Of a stretch of DNA of 64,000 nucleotides, positions 24,081-33,376 are shown piece after piece. Location: the NCBI GenBank assembly GCA_036270095.1, contig DATBDE010000061.1, positions 1-64,000 on the forward strand. Reading direction: 5' to 3'. The DNA comes from DATBDE01 sp036270095 (GTDB lineage: Bacteria > Actinomycetota > Thermoleophilia > Solirubrobacterales > Solirubrobacteraceae). The position numbers were made by a program, and so were the translations under genes. Positions within the stretch are counted from its first letter, which is position 1. Every line of letters starts with the position of its first letter. Below the pieces are notes generated by a model. It was not told where the DNA came from, did not search any database, and saw only the letters and a program-made list of their open reading frames with translations.

Positions 24081-24760
24081 ATGAAGTTCTACGTGCGTTC
24101 GTTCCTCGGAGTCGGCCTGTTCTTCTTTGCGTGGGCGGCCTTCGAGTACTCGATCTACCAGTTCCTGCAGATCGGGACGTGCGCGTCGGGCGGCCCATAC
24201 GTGTCCGCGCGCCAGTGCCCGTCGGGGACCGGGATCTACTTCGCCGGGTTGTTCGGCGGGATCATCCTCGGGCTGATCGCGGTCGGCATCTACGCCACGC
24301 CTGGTCGGCGCTGTTCCTCGGCACCGCGATCGTCGGGATCATCGCCGTGGTCCACGGCAACCCGGGGCCGGCCGCCAAGGCCGGCGGGATCATCGTCGCC
24401 GCGGTCTTCATCCCCATGGGCGCGATCCCGCTGCTGGCCTCGTTGCGGCGCGGTCCGCGCACCAAGGCGCCGTCGGTGCGTCTCACGCCATCACCCGCGC
24501 CGGCGGGCGGCCCCGGGTTCGGGTACACGCCGCCGGGCGAGCCGAGCTCGCCGCTCGGCTGGGTCTCGGCCCCCGCGCCGCCCAAGCCGTCCATGCCGAC
24601 GGGGATCGGCGCGCACGAGCCCGGCGGCGGCGTGCAGCCCAAGCCGCAGCACGGGGACGGGCTCGGCCAGCTCGAGAAGCTCAAGAAGCTGCACGACGAG
24701 GGCGCGCTCAGCGACGCCGAGTTCGCCGTCGCCAAGGCCAAGATCCTGAGCGAGCTGTGA
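24081..24760 (+). pseudogene. Membrane protein with C-terminal SHOCT domain, broken by one-base frameshift
   Basis: The first frame gives MKFYVRSFLGVG, a membrane helix and a second helix ending GIYATP near 24300. The second frame continues with SALFLGTAIVGIIAVVHG, two more helices, a Pro/Gly-rich linker and a SHOCT domain (LEKLKKLHDEGALSDAEFA) to the stop at 24760. Adding one C in the acgcctgg stretch at about 24300-24305 restores one reading frame (ATPWSALFLG). This may be a sequencing error or a true null allele. Both parts keep normal codon usage, so any break is recent. Confidence 0.75.
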
Positions 24761-25209
24761 CCGCTCCGCGGCTGATCGTCCCGCTGCTCGCGGCGGCGGT
24801 CGGCGTCTTCGGCGGCTACACGCTGATGCACAGCGTGGGGCCGAACGTCGGCGGCGGGAGCGGCACGAAGGACAGCGCCGGCGTCGTCATCGACGACAGC
24901 AGCGGCCCGCCCCTCGACCTCTACATCATCCCCGGCGGCAAGCTGTACTCGCGCGACACCAGTCCGATCCCGCCCAACGCGCTCGTGCTCAAGGAGGCGC
25001 TGCCGGTGTCGAAGATCTCCACCACCGGGCCCGCGAGGATGGTCCGCACCCTGCGGCGCAAGTCGGGGATCATGCCCGACGAGGTCAACTACCTCGTGAG
25101 CACGGTCGACCCGATCACCCACAAGGCCACGTGGAACCTGTACCTCAAGGACAGCAGCGACTTCTACCGCGCGGCGATCAACGGCGCGCACCCGACGCGC
25201 TGCTGCTGA
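24757..25209 (+). CDS. Exported or membrane-anchored hypothetical protein
   Basis: 150 residues from a GTG overlapping the SHOCT protein stop (GTGA). An N-terminal hydrophobic segment (IVPLLAAAVGVFGGYTLM) is followed by a Gly/Ser linker and a small domain (LDLYIIPGGKLYSRD, DEVNYLVSTVDP) ending in PTRCC. Family unknown. The coupling indicates it works with the SHOCT membrane protein. Confidence 0.65.
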   Translation: MTAPRLIVPLLAAAVGVFGGYTLMHSVGPNVGGGSGTKDSAGVVIDDSSGPPLDLYIIPGGKLYSRDTSPIPPNALVLKEALPVSKISTTGPARMVRTLRRKSGIMPDEVNYLVSTVDPITHKATWNLYLKDSSDFYRAAINGAHPTRCC

Positions 25210-25216
25210 GCGCGGT

Positions 25217-25903
25217 TCAGCCGATCTTCCAGTCGATGTCGCCGAGCCCGGGGAAGTCGAGGGCGACGGCGGTCGCGCCGGTGAGGTCCCACTCGCGCCC
25301 CTCGATGTAGGGGCCGCGGTCGATCACGGGGACGCGGATGCCCTTGCCGTTGTACCGGAAGGTGACCATGGTCCCGCACGGAAGCGTCTTGTTGGCCACG
25401 CCGAGGTCGTCGCGGTGCAGGATCCCGCCGTTGACCTGGCAGGCGATCGGCAACCCGAAGTCGGTGAACACCGAAGCCACGCTGGTCTGCCAGCCGGTGA
25501 CCTGGGTGAGGACGTTGTCGGGCAGGAGCCGGTTCTCGAACCGGCGCGGGTCGATGCTGCGCTTGAAGGCCTGGTAGCGCGCGAGCTCCTGGCGGATCTC
25601 GGCGTCGGTGGGGGCGCGCGACTTGGGCGGGTGCGCCGCGAGGTACTCGGGGCTCTGCTTGTTCGTGGGCTCGTCGTCGGACGGGACGACGCCGGTCTCG
25701 GGCTCGACCGCCTTGGCGTGCGAGCGCGGCAGCGGCTGGGCATCGGCGGGGAGCTCGGCGGCGTTCGACGATGGCTTCGCGGCGGTCGTCTTCGTGCGCT
25801 TGGTCGCGCTCTTCTGGTCGGTCAGCACGATCGCGGCCGCGACGCCCGCGGCCACGAGCACGACCGCCACGGCGACCCCGATGAAGCTCTTGCGCCGAGT
25901 CAT
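25217..25903 (-). CDS. rlpA: RlpA-like double-psi beta-barrel protein
   Basis: 228 residues. An N-terminal anchor helix (SFIGVAVAVVLVAAGVAAAIV) precedes a Lys/Thr/Pro-rich linker. The C-terminal 80 residues form the RlpA-type double-psi barrel with GGILHRDDLGVANKTLPCGT and VIDRGPYIEGREWDLTGAT, which includes the conserved Asp of the DRGP motif. Family members bind or cleave peptidoglycan glycan strands. It faces the previous forward gene tail to tail with 7 bases between. Confidence 0.8.
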   Translation of the reverse strand: MTRRKSFIGVAVAVVLVAAGVAAAIVLTDQKSATKRTKTTAAKPSSNAAELPADAQPLPRSHAKAVEPETGVVPSDDEPTNKQSPEYLAAHPPKSRAPTDAEIRQELARYQAFKRSIDPRRFENRLLPDNVLTQVTGWQTSVASVFTDFGLPIACQVNGGILHRDDLGVANKTLPCGTMVTFRYNGKGIRVPVIDRGPYIEGREWDLTGATAVALDFPGLGDIDWKIG

Positions 25904-25996
25904 CCCCGGCCCAGTATCGCGATCCGTGAGGTATGAACGGCGCAGTAGGCGTCGCGCTGGGCCTGGTGGCCATTCTTCTGAGCTCGCGACCTGCTG

Positions 25997-26821
25997 TCAG
26001 CCAAGTGCTTGTCGCAGCCGGTCGGCGGTCTGGGTCTCGTTCGCGGTGACCTGCTCCCAGTCGGCCCTCAGGACGCGCAGGCCGGCGGCCTCCAGCCGCG
26101 CCTGCTTGTCGGCGTCGAGCCGGTGTCGGACCCGCGTGCCGTGGTAGCGCCAGCCGTCGAGCTCGACGACGAGCGCGCTCCCCGGGAAATACAGGTCGAC
26201 TTCGTCGGCGCCGATCCGGGCGTTGACCTCCGGCCGCGGCAGGCCGTGGCGCGTGAGCAGCGCGAGCATCGCGTCCTCGAGCTCGCTGCGGGTGGGGGCG
26301 GGCCCGTCGGCGATGATGGCGTGCAGGCGGGCGGCGGCGCCGCGGCTGGGGCTGCGCGCGATCTCGGCGTGCAGGACGTCGAGCGTGACGAGGCGCTGGA
26401 CCTCGGCCTCGTGCACGGCGCGCGCGTGCTGGCGCGGGGTGAGGACGTCGCCGAGGTCGAGGAGCGTCCGCGCCGGCGTGGTGACCGGGATCCGGTCGCG
26501 GGTGGTGGCGTCGAGGTGCCGGACCGTGTGGAGCCGGATCCGCGTCCTTGGCCTGACGTGGCGGGTCGTGCTGACGTCGACCCAGGTTCCGTTGTTGCGG
26601 TTGAAGGGCCGGAGGCCATAGTGCTGGGCGGCGCTGAGGTGGCTCAGCGCCGCGTCGTTCCCGACCGCGAGAACGGCGGCGATGAAGAGGCCGGCATCGG
26701 TGAGGTCGCGGTGCCCGACGGCGTAGACGCCGCGGTGCAGTGGGTGGAGGCGGCCGGTGCGGCTCCGCCACCGGATTCCCTCGCGCGTGACCCCGAGCCT
26801 GCGGAGTTGTGTGTGCGTCAC
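25997..26821 (-). CDS. DUF559 / AbiEi-like domain protein
   Basis: 274 residues. The N-terminal 80 residues (TREGIRWRSRTGRLHPLHRGVYAVG) form the winged-helix seen in AbiEi-type proteins. The C-terminal part has a VSR/endonuclease-like DUF559 pattern: EVDLYFPGSALVVELDGWRY, then LEAAGLRVLRADWE. Actinobacterial genomes carry many such genes, often without a partner toxin, and none is adjacent here. A nuclease role is possible but unproven. Confidence 0.75.
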   Translation of the reverse strand: MTHTQLRRLGVTREGIRWRSRTGRLHPLHRGVYAVGHRDLTDAGLFIAAVLAVGNDAALSHLSAAQHYGLRPFNRNNGTWVDVSTTRHVRPRTRIRLHTVRHLDATTRDRIPVTTPARTLLDLGDVLTPRQHARAVHEAEVQRLVTLDVLHAEIARSPSRGAAARLHAIIADGPAPTRSELEDAMLALLTRHGLPRPEVNARIGADEVDLYFPGSALVVELDGWRYHGTRVRHRLDADKQARLEAAGLRVLRADWEQVTANETQTADRLRQALG

Positions 26822-26866
26822 GACGCCGTGCTGCCGCGAAGCGAGCGAAGCGATGCGCGCATCGAG

Positions 26867-26915
26867 GGGGTGTTCGACCTTAGGGGAAATAATTACCCCT
26901 AAGGTCGAACACCCC
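26867..26915. repeat. Long perfect hairpin, 20-bp arms with AT-rich 9-base loop
   Basis: Arms at 26867-26886 and 26896-26915 are exact complements (one reads GGGGTGTTCGACCTTAGGGG), with loop AAATAATTA. It lies 45 bases before the DUF559 gene and 44 bases past the end of the gene at 26960. It can act as a terminator for the latter or be a mobile palindromic repeat. The centre is much more AT-rich than the surroundings. A separate 14-bp palindrome CGATGCGCGCATCG sits at 26851-26864. Confidence 0.85.
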
Positions 26916-26959
26916 GCCGGCGCACCCCCCTTATTCGCGTAGTTCGTACACCACGCGCC

Positions 26960-28708
26960 TCACCGCGGCCCCACGTACCGCAAATACACCTGGTGCAACG
27001 CCGGGTTCGACCCCGCCGCCCTCGCCGCCCCGTCCCGGTCCGACCCGAACATCGCCCCGCCCACCGACAGGTCGAGCAGCGGGTCGCCGCTCTCGAACGC
27101 CACGTAGTTGTTGTAGGCCGACGTCGCCGGGTTAAGCGCCGGCGCGGTCACCACCCCCGGCCGCGTCGCCGACGCGGACACCGGGTTGCCGTGCACCGCG
27201 TTGCCCGAGTCCTGCGAGTACAGCGTCACGTACTTGAACTGCTCGGACCAGTAGAAGACGTCGCCGGTCCCGTTCCGGTCCTCCAAGCCCCGCGTCCCGA
27301 CCGGCCGCGGCTGCAGGTTGGTCGCGTCGGACTGAAAGAAGATCGAGCCGTAGCGCGTAATCGACGGATTCGACGACGCCCCGTTGCCGGGCTGGCCGAT
27401 CGTGCCCGACGCCGACGCCCACAGCGTCCGCGGCTTGCGCCCGCCGTAGTCGCGCCAGACCACGTCCGAGGTCCCGTTGGTGTCGCACACCTGCCCGGCC
27501 GGCAGCGCCTGGCAGGGGAGGACGTTGTCGGCGGCCGTGGTGAAGGCCACGTAGCGGCCGCGGGCGTCGATCGACGGCTCGCCCGACGGCCCATCGCCCG
27601 CCCCGCCGCCCGGCGTGGCTGAGACCAGGTGGCCGGTGATCGCCGGCGGTCCCCACGGCGTCGGCGGCGCCTTCTTCGGCCGTTTCGCTCCCGCCTTGGC
27701 CCGCCCGGCGATGAACAGCCGCCGGTACACGTCGGCGACGCCGTTGGTGTCGGCCGCCGACAGGTTCGCCGCCTCCGACGTGAACGCGACCCCCACGCCC
27801 GACGCGATCGCCGCGCCGCCGGGGCCCTTGCACTCGACCGGGCAGCCGTCGGACTGGGTGAGCGAGGCGTCGTAGGACGGCCCGTTGGCCGGCACATGCT
27901 GGTCGTTGGCCGAGGCGAGGAAGGTGGCCCCGGCCAGCGCCTCGTCCTTGGTCGAGGGCGCGCCGTTCTTCGCCGCCCGCAGCACCCGCATGTAGACCTG
28001 CTTGACGCCCGGGTCGGGCGCGGTGGTCACGACCGGCTTCCACTCCGGCGGCGCGCCCGCGCGTTGCCACGTGCGCTTGGTCAGCGCGAGGTTCGACGCG
28101 TCGGACGTGAAGGCCACCCGCTTGCAGCCGCCGTCGACCCGGACGTCGTAGGTCGCGCCGTTGGCCTGCCGGCCCAACGCGTCGACCGACACGCGCGTCG
28201 TCGCCCCCGAGCTCAGGTCGGTCACGAATGCGTCGGGCTGGTTGTTGGTGTCGCCGGCGACGAGGTTGGACGCGGCCGAGACGTAGGCCACGCAGTGCGG
28301 CCGCGGCCGCCCGCTGAGCCCGTCGTGATCCTGGTCGCCGTCGACGCTGGGCAGGGTCGAGGGCCCGTTCGCCGGCGCCCCGCCAACCCCGCGCGTGACG
28401 AGCTGGGGGGCGCTCGTCGCCCAGGGCAGGCCGCGCAGCCCGTCCGAGCCCGCGTTGGCGCGGCGGACCACGAAGATGTCGGTGACGCTGCCGTTGCCGT
28501 CGCCGCCGACGAGGTCGGAGGCGTCGGAATCGAAGGCCACGAGCGACCCGATCTGGCGGTCCTGCGAGAACGCCGGGTCGCGCGAGGGCCCGTTCGGCAT
28601 ACCGCCGCCGGCCGCGCGCGACAGCAGGCCGGTCGTGTCGATCGTGGCCGCGCCGACGGGTGCGGCAAGGAGCGCGAGCAGCGCGAGGGCGAGGAGCGCC
28701 CCCCTCAC
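26960..28708 (-). CDS. Secreted TolB/PD40-type beta-propeller protein
   Basis: 582 residues from a GTG overlapping the RTX gene stop. A signal peptide (ALLALALLALLAAPVGAA) is followed by repeated blocks of the form VAFDSDASDLVGGD, VAYVSAASNLVAGD, VAFTSDASNL and VAFTSEAANLSAADTNG, typical of PD40/WD40-like propeller blades. Predicted to be outside the cell. Its partner may be the RTX protein it is coupled to. Confidence 0.8.
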   Translation of the reverse strand: MRGALLALALLALLAAPVGAATIDTTGLLSRAAGGGMPNGPSRDPAFSQDRQIGSLVAFDSDASDLVGGDGNGSVTDIFVVRRANAGSDGLRGLPWATSAPQLVTRGVGGAPANGPSTLPSVDGDQDHDGLSGRPRPHCVAYVSAASNLVAGDTNNQPDAFVTDLSSGATTRVSVDALGRQANGATYDVRVDGGCKRVAFTSDASNLALTKRTWQRAGAPPEWKPVVTTAPDPGVKQVYMRVLRAAKNGAPSTKDEALAGATFLASANDQHVPANGPSYDASLTQSDGCPVECKGPGGAAIASGVGVAFTSEAANLSAADTNGVADVYRRLFIAGRAKAGAKRPKKAPPTPWGPPAITGHLVSATPGGGAGDGPSGEPSIDARGRYVAFTTAADNVLPCQALPAGQVCDTNGTSDVVWRDYGGRKPRTLWASASGTIGQPGNGASSNPSITRYGSIFFQSDATNLQPRPVGTRGLEDRNGTGDVFYWSEQFKYVTLYSQDSGNAVHGNPVSASATRPGVVTAPALNPATSAYNNYVAFESGDPLLDLSVGGAMFGSDRDGAARAAGSNPALHQVYLRYVGPR

Positions 28709-30291
28709 GGCACGTTCACCTTCACCGCCCGCTTGGACTCGCAGGCCTGCAACCGGTCGCTCTTGTCCGCGTCGGCAGCGTCCCCGCCGTCGCCGCAGCG
28801 CACCTGGTCGGTTGTCCCGTCGCGCACCGCGACCCGGTCCGAGCCCGCTCCCGCGTCGATGCTGTCCTTGCCCTGCCCGCCGACGATGAGGTCGCCGCCG
28901 CCGAGCCCCAGGATCCGGTCGGCGCCGGCGCCGCCCACGAGCACGTTGGGCCGGTCGTTGCCCACGAGCGTGTCGCGGCCGCGACCGCCGACGACCGCCT
29001 CCGTCGACGGCATCACGTTGTCGCCCTCGCCGAAGCCGCCGTCGTTGGGCTGGCCGTCCAGCGACACGAAGATCCGCGTCCCCCGCGAGGCGTAGGTCAC
29101 GAGGTCGCGCCCCGCGCCGCCGCTCATCACGTCCGCGCCCCCACCGCCCGAGAGCGTGTCGCTTCCCGACCCGCCCTGCAGCACGTTCGGCCCCGAGTCG
29201 CCCGTGAGCGTGTCCGCCTTGGCCGAGCCGGTGACGTTCTCGATCGAGCGCAGCCCGTCGGACTCGATCTTCCGCCGCGGTCCCTCGTGGCCGCGCACGA
29301 TCCGCGAGGCGCCCGACGTCAGGTTCACGTCGACGGCGTCGAAGCTGTACGAGTAGTCGGCGGTGTCGTTCCCATCGCCGCCGTCGAGCGAGTCGTTGGA
29401 GATCCCGCCCGCCAGGGTGTCGTCGCCGTCGCCGCCGCTCAGGCTGTCGGCGCCGCGGCCCCCATTCAGGCTGTCGTTGCCCGGCCCGCCGATGAGCGTG
29501 CGCGCCTTGCCGATGATCGCGGTCAGGCGATCGTCGCCCATGCCGCCGATCACCGTCTCGATGTCGTTCTGGACGTTGTCGCCCTCGTCGGCCTCGCCGT
29601 CGTCGGGGTTCCCGTCGAGGTCGACGACCACGGGGTTGCCGCGCGACGAGTAGTCGGCGGTGTCGCTGCCCGAGCCGCCGTCGTAGACGTCGGGACCGAG
29701 CCCGCCGTCGAGCGTGTCGGCGCCGGCGTCGCCCTCGAGCCGATCGGTCTCGCCGCCGCCGAGCACGCTGTCGTTGCCGTTGCCGCCACGCAGGACGTCG
29801 TCCTCGCTGCCGCCGTCGAGGGTGTCGTTGCCGTTGTCGCCGTTGATCTTGTCGGGCCCGGCGCCCCCGGCCAGGGCATCGTTGCCGTTGCCGCCCGTCA
29901 GCTCGTCGGCGCCCCCGCTGCCGGTCAGGGTGTCGTTGCCTTCGCCGCCCGAGGCGCGTGCCGGCGTGTTCAGCGTCAGCCGGTCGTTGCCGGCCTCGCC
30001 GTTGACCTGGATGGCGTTGACGTTGTTGTCCGGGCAGGTGACGTCGAAGCCGCCCAGGCCCAGGCAGCCGCCACCGGTCGCGGCCAAGCCGCCGGCGCCG
30101 TCGTGCACGCGCACGAGGCCGCCGCCGCGGTCGACCGACAACGCATTCGGGCCGTTCCCTCCCCGAATCGTGACCGTGGAGTTGGCCAGGCTCACGGTCC
30201 CCGCCTGGGCGGCGGGGGCAGCGAGAAGCACGCCCGTCAGGGCGAGGAGCAAGGCGCGGCGCACACCCGGCACAACCCGTCGGCGGCCCAA
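28705..30291 (-). CDS. Secreted RTX (hemolysin-type Ca2+-binding) repeat protein
   Basis: 528 residues from a TTG at 30291; GTG codons at 30273 and 30264 are alternatives and keep the signal peptide (RRALLLALTGVLLAAPAAQA). The body holds many GGxGxDxLx nonapeptides (GGEGNDTLTG, GGNGNDALAG, GGPGNDSLNG), which form Ca2+-binding beta-rolls. No catalytic domain was found. An N-terminal signal rather than a type I secretion C-terminus suggests Sec export. Probably an extracellular structural protein. Confidence 0.87.
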   Translation of the reverse strand: MGRRRVVPGVRRALLLALTGVLLAAPAAQAGTVSLANSTVTIRGGNGPNALSVDRGGGLVRVHDGAGGLAATGGGCLGLGGFDVTCPDNNVNAIQVNGEAGNDRLTLNTPARASGGEGNDTLTGSGGADELTGGNGNDALAGGAGPDKINGDNGNDTLDGGSEDDVLRGGNGNDSVLGGGETDRLEGDAGADTLDGGLGPDVYDGGSGSDTADYSSRGNPVVVDLDGNPDDGEADEGDNVQNDIETVIGGMGDDRLTAIIGKARTLIGGPGNDSLNGGRGADSLSGGDGDDTLAGGISNDSLDGGDGNDTADYSYSFDAVDVNLTSGASRIVRGHEGPRRKIESDGLRSIENVTGSAKADTLTGDSGPNVLQGGSGSDTLSGGGGADVMSGGAGRDLVTYASRGTRIFVSLDGQPNDGGFGEGDNVMPSTEAVVGGRGRDTLVGNDRPNVLVGGAGADRILGLGGGDLIVGGQGKDSIDAGAGSDRVAVRDGTTDQVRCGDGGDAADADKSDRLQACESKRAVKVNVP

Positions 30292-30303
30292 AGGGAGCGT
30301 TCG

Positions 30304-31869
30304 TTACGCCTGTGACACGCTCGCGTGCGCGCCGCGCGGAGCGGGCACGCTCGCAGAGTGCACGGGCGCGGGAGCGTCGCTGGCCTGAATGTGGCGAAGG
30401 AGGGCGAAGGCCGCGAGCGCGGCGCCCATCAACACTGCTCCGGCGACCCAGTAGCTCGTGCTCGTGGCCGCCGTGACCGCGTCGTGCACCGCGTTGAGCA
30501 CCCCCGGGGAGGTGTTGGCGCTGGTGGCCGCGGTCGGCGCCTTGAGCACCTGCTCGACCTGCGTGGCGTCGGCCGGGTTGGCGGCGATGAACGAGTTCAC
30601 GTGGTCCTGCTGCACGCTGGCGACGATCGTCCCCATGATCGCGAGCCCGACCGAGCCGCCGACCTGGCGCAGCGTCTGGATCACGCCCGAGGCCTCGCCG
30701 CGGTCTTTGGGGGGCGCCGTGTTGAGCGCGTCGGTGTTGGTCGGGCTCATGACCATCCCGATGCCGACGCCCATCACGAGGTAGCCGGGGACGAGCCAGC
30801 CGTAGGAGACCTTGTCCAGCACGGCCGCCGACCAGAACAGGGCCGCGCCCACGAGCGCGCAGCCGATGGTCACGATGGTGCGCGGCCCGACCCGGTCGTA
30901 GACGCGCCCGATGAGCGGCGCGACGAACAGCAGCGGGAGGGTGAGCGGCAGCAGCGTGAGGCCGGCTTGGATGGGACTGAAGCCGAGCACGCTCTGGACC
31001 CACACGGCGCCGAACACCGTGAGCCCGATGAGCGCGAACTCGACGCAGAACAGCACGAACGCGTCGCCGCTGAAGTTGTGGTTGCGGAACAGCCGCAGCT
31101 GGATCAGGGGCTGCTCCTGGCGCAGCTCGATCAGCGCGAAGACGACAAGGAGGAGGAGCCCGACGGCCAGGCAGCCGATGGTCTTCGCCGAGCCCCAGCC
31201 CCAGGTCTGGCTCTGCATCAGGCCGAGCACGGCCAGCGTGAGCCCGGGCACGACCGTCAACAGCCCGGGCCAGTCGATGCGCGCCCCCTCCAGCGGCTTC
31301 GAGTGGGGCACGGTGATGTGGGCCAGGACAAGCATCACCGCGCCGATGGGCACGTTGATCCAGAACACGGCCCGCCAGCTGACGTCCTGCGTGAGCACCC
31401 CGCCCACGAGCGGCCCCAGGGCGAGGAAGATCATCGACACGCCGGCGTAGATCCCCATCGCCTGGCCGCGCTCCTGGGGCGCGAAGGCGTTGAGGACGAT
31501 CGCGCCGGTGGCCGGGATCATCAGCGCGGCGCCGAGCCCCTCGACGGCGCGGGCCACGAGCAGGATCGACTCGCTCCCGGCCAGCCCGCAGGCCACCGAG
31601 CTGAGCACGAACACCAACGCGCCGAGCTTGAACACGCGGTCGTTGCCGTACATGTCGCCGATGCGGCCGCCGACGGCGACGAACGCTGCGATCGCGAGGA
31701 GGTAGGCGTTGACGATCCACTGCAGCCCGGTCTCGGTGACGTGCAGCTCGCGCTGGATCGTCGGGAGCGCAACCGACACGACCGTCTGGTCGATGAGGAT
31801 CATCGACAGCGACAGGGTCATCGTCCCGCAGATCCACCACTTGCGGTTCTTGTCGTTGATCCACCCCAC
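30304..31869 (-). CDS. MFS drug exporter, DHA2 family
   Basis: 521 residues from a GTG, about fourteen helices. The helix 1 signature (MILIDQTVVSVALPTIQ), motif A (GGRIGDMYGNDRVF) and motif C-like GPLVGGVLTQDVSWR are present. Likely a proton-driven exporter of hydrophobic compounds. A -10-like TAGGCT lies 9 bases upstream, back to back with the promoter of the divergent glycosyltransferase. Confidence 0.88.
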   Translation of the reverse strand: MGWINDKNRKWWICGTMTLSLSMILIDQTVVSVALPTIQRELHVTETGLQWIVNAYLLAIAAFVAVGGRIGDMYGNDRVFKLGALVFVLSSVACGLAGSESILLVARAVEGLGAALMIPATGAIVLNAFAPQERGQAMGIYAGVSMIFLALGPLVGGVLTQDVSWRAVFWINVPIGAVMLVLAHITVPHSKPLEGARIDWPGLLTVVPGLTLAVLGLMQSQTWGWGSAKTIGCLAVGLLLLVVFALIELRQEQPLIQLRLFRNHNFSGDAFVLFCVEFALIGLTVFGAVWVQSVLGFSPIQAGLTLLPLTLPLLFVAPLIGRVYDRVGPRTIVTIGCALVGAALFWSAAVLDKVSYGWLVPGYLVMGVGIGMVMSPTNTDALNTAPPKDRGEASGVIQTLRQVGGSVGLAIMGTIVASVQQDHVNSFIAANPADATQVEQVLKAPTAATSANTSPGVLNAVHDAVTAATSTSYWVAGAVLMGAALAAFALLRHIQASDAPAPVHSASVPAPRGAHASVSQA

Positions 31870-31878
31870 CCGCGGCCG

Positions 31879-31888
31879 AGCCTATCCT
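31879..31888. promoter_or_regulatory. Divergent -10-like elements between MFS and GT39 genes
   Basis: Minus-strand TAGGCT (31884-31879) ends 9 bases before the GTG at 31869. Plus-strand TATCCT (31883-31888) ends 9 bases before the ATG at 31898. The two hexamers overlap by two bases. Confidence 0.5.
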
Positions 31889-31897
31889 GCCGCCCCG

Positions 31898-33376
31898 ATG
31901 GCGCGCCAGCGGTCCGACCTGCGACCCGTCCTAGCCGCCGGCGCGGTCACGCTGCTGGCCCTGTTGCTCCGGTTTCTGGCGGCCCGACAGAGCCTCGGCG
32001 GCGACGAGCTGTTCTCGCTCGAGGTGGCGTTCCGGCCGACGCTGGGCGACGTCCTCGACGGTGTGCGCGGGCCGCTCGAGATCACCCCGCCTGGCTACTT
32101 CGTGTTCGCGTGGGTCTTCTCGAAGCTCGGCGACCCGACCTACTGGCTCAAGGCCCCGTCGGTGCTCGCGGGCACGCTGACCGTGCCCGTCATCTACGCG
32201 CTCGGCGCCCGGACGGTGGGCCGCTGGGCCGGGGTGATCGGCGGGGTGCTGTTCGCGATCAGCCCATACGCCGTCTTCTACGGCTCCGAGGCCCGCGCGT
32301 ACGCGCTGACCGGGTTGTGCGTGGCGCTCTCCACGCTGGTCCTGCTCATCGCGCTCGAGCGCAGGCGCTGGCCGTGGTGGGTGGCGTTCGGCGCGGCGGT
32401 GGCGGCGTCGATGTATGCGCACTACATCGCCGCCTTCCCGCTCGTGGTCGAGGTGGCCTGGGCGCTCTGGTACCACCGCGACCGCTGGCGACCGATCGTG
32501 TTCGCCTGCATCGGCGCGGCGGTCCTCTACATCCCGTGGATCCCCGGCCTGCTCGACGACCGCACGTCGCCCTACCAGCACGCGATCAGCCGCGTGTGGC
32601 CGTTCACGCTGAACTACGTGGGCACGGCGATCGGCCAGTGGCTGACCGGCGTGCCCACGTGGCGGGCGGCGAAGGTGCCCGGGCCGGGGGCGCTCGTGCT
32701 CCTGGTGGTCGGGGTCCTGGTGCTCGCCGGCGGGCTGTGGCTCGTGCGCAACCGGCTGCCGCGGCTCTCGCCGACGCTCGTCCTGCTCATCGGCCTCGCG
32801 CTGTCCGGGCCGGTCCTGGCGGGGATCTGGTCGCTGTTCGAGCCCAGCGTGTTCGTTCCCCGCACCTTCGTGGCCTCGCTGCCGGCGTTGACGCTGCTCA
32901 TCGGCGCCGCGGTGCTGGCGGTGCCGCGGGTGGCGGGGATCGCGGCGGCGGCGTGCCTGGTCATCGGGTTGGGGATCGGCACCGCCCGCACGTTCGGCGA
33001 CTTCATGCGCCCGCCGTTCCGCGCCGCCGCGAACTACCTGAACGACAACGCGGCGCCGGGCCAGCCCGTGCTCGAGGGCGGGGCGTTCGACCCCGGGGCG
33101 CTGGAGGCGCACCTTCACCCGGCGCGGCCGGTCTTCCGCAGGGACTGCAGCAACGCCTCGACCGGCCCGGGCCAGGTCCTGACCGCGCAGGTGCACTGCG
33201 GGCCGAAGCGGTCGGGGGTGGCGCCGGCGGTCGCGGCCGGCCGCCGCACCAGGCGGCTGTGGCTCGTGTCCTGGGGTCGCCCGACCACGACGCAGCCGGG
33301 GTTCCGCACCGTCTCCACGCACCGCTTCGAGGGTGGGTTAGGAATCTGGGTTGCGGAAGAGGTTCCGGCCGTCTAG
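31898..33376 (+). CDS. GT39/ArnT-like polytopic glycosyltransferase
   Basis: 492 residues. After helix 1 comes the acidic GGDELFSLEVAF motif typical of GT-C enzymes that use a polyprenyl-phosphate sugar, then SPYAVFYGSEARAYAL, and about ten helices. A C-terminal soluble domain (about 375-492) carries several Cys. It probably transfers sugar from a lipid carrier on the outer face of the membrane. The acceptor is unknown. Confidence 0.82.
   Translation: MARQRSDLRPVLAAGAVTLLALLLRFLAARQSLGGDELFSLEVAFRPTLGDVLDGVRGPLEITPPGYFVFAWVFSKLGDPTYWLKAPSVLAGTLTVPVIYALGARTVGRWAGVIGGVLFAISPYAVFYGSEARAYALTGLCVALSTLVLLIALERRRWPWWVAFGAAVAASMYAHYIAAFPLVVEVAWALWYHRDRWRPIVFACIGAAVLYIPWIPGLLDDRTSPYQHAISRVWPFTLNYVGTAIGQWLTGVPTWRAAKVPGPGALVLLVVGVLVLAGGLWLVRNRLPRLSPTLVLLIGLALSGPVLAGIWSLFEPSVFVPRTFVASLPALTLLIGAAVLAVPRVAGIAAAACLVIGLGIGTARTFGDFMRPPFRAAANYLNDNAAPGQPVLEGGAFDPGALEAHLHPARPVFRRDCSNASTGPGQVLTAQVHCGPKRSGVAPAVAAGRRTRRLWLVSWGRPTTTQPGFRTVSTHRFEGGLGIWVAEEVPAV

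Noticed and set aside
25997..26821. AbiE-type toxin-antitoxin system
   Set aside because: Only the AbiEi/DUF559-like gene is present; no AbiEii toxin is next to it.
28708..31864. Reverse frame extending the beta-propeller protein far upstream
   Set aside because: The upstream part is Arg/Pro/Gly-rich antisense-like sequence lying across the RTX and MFS genes; the signal peptide at the GTG 28708 marks the real start.
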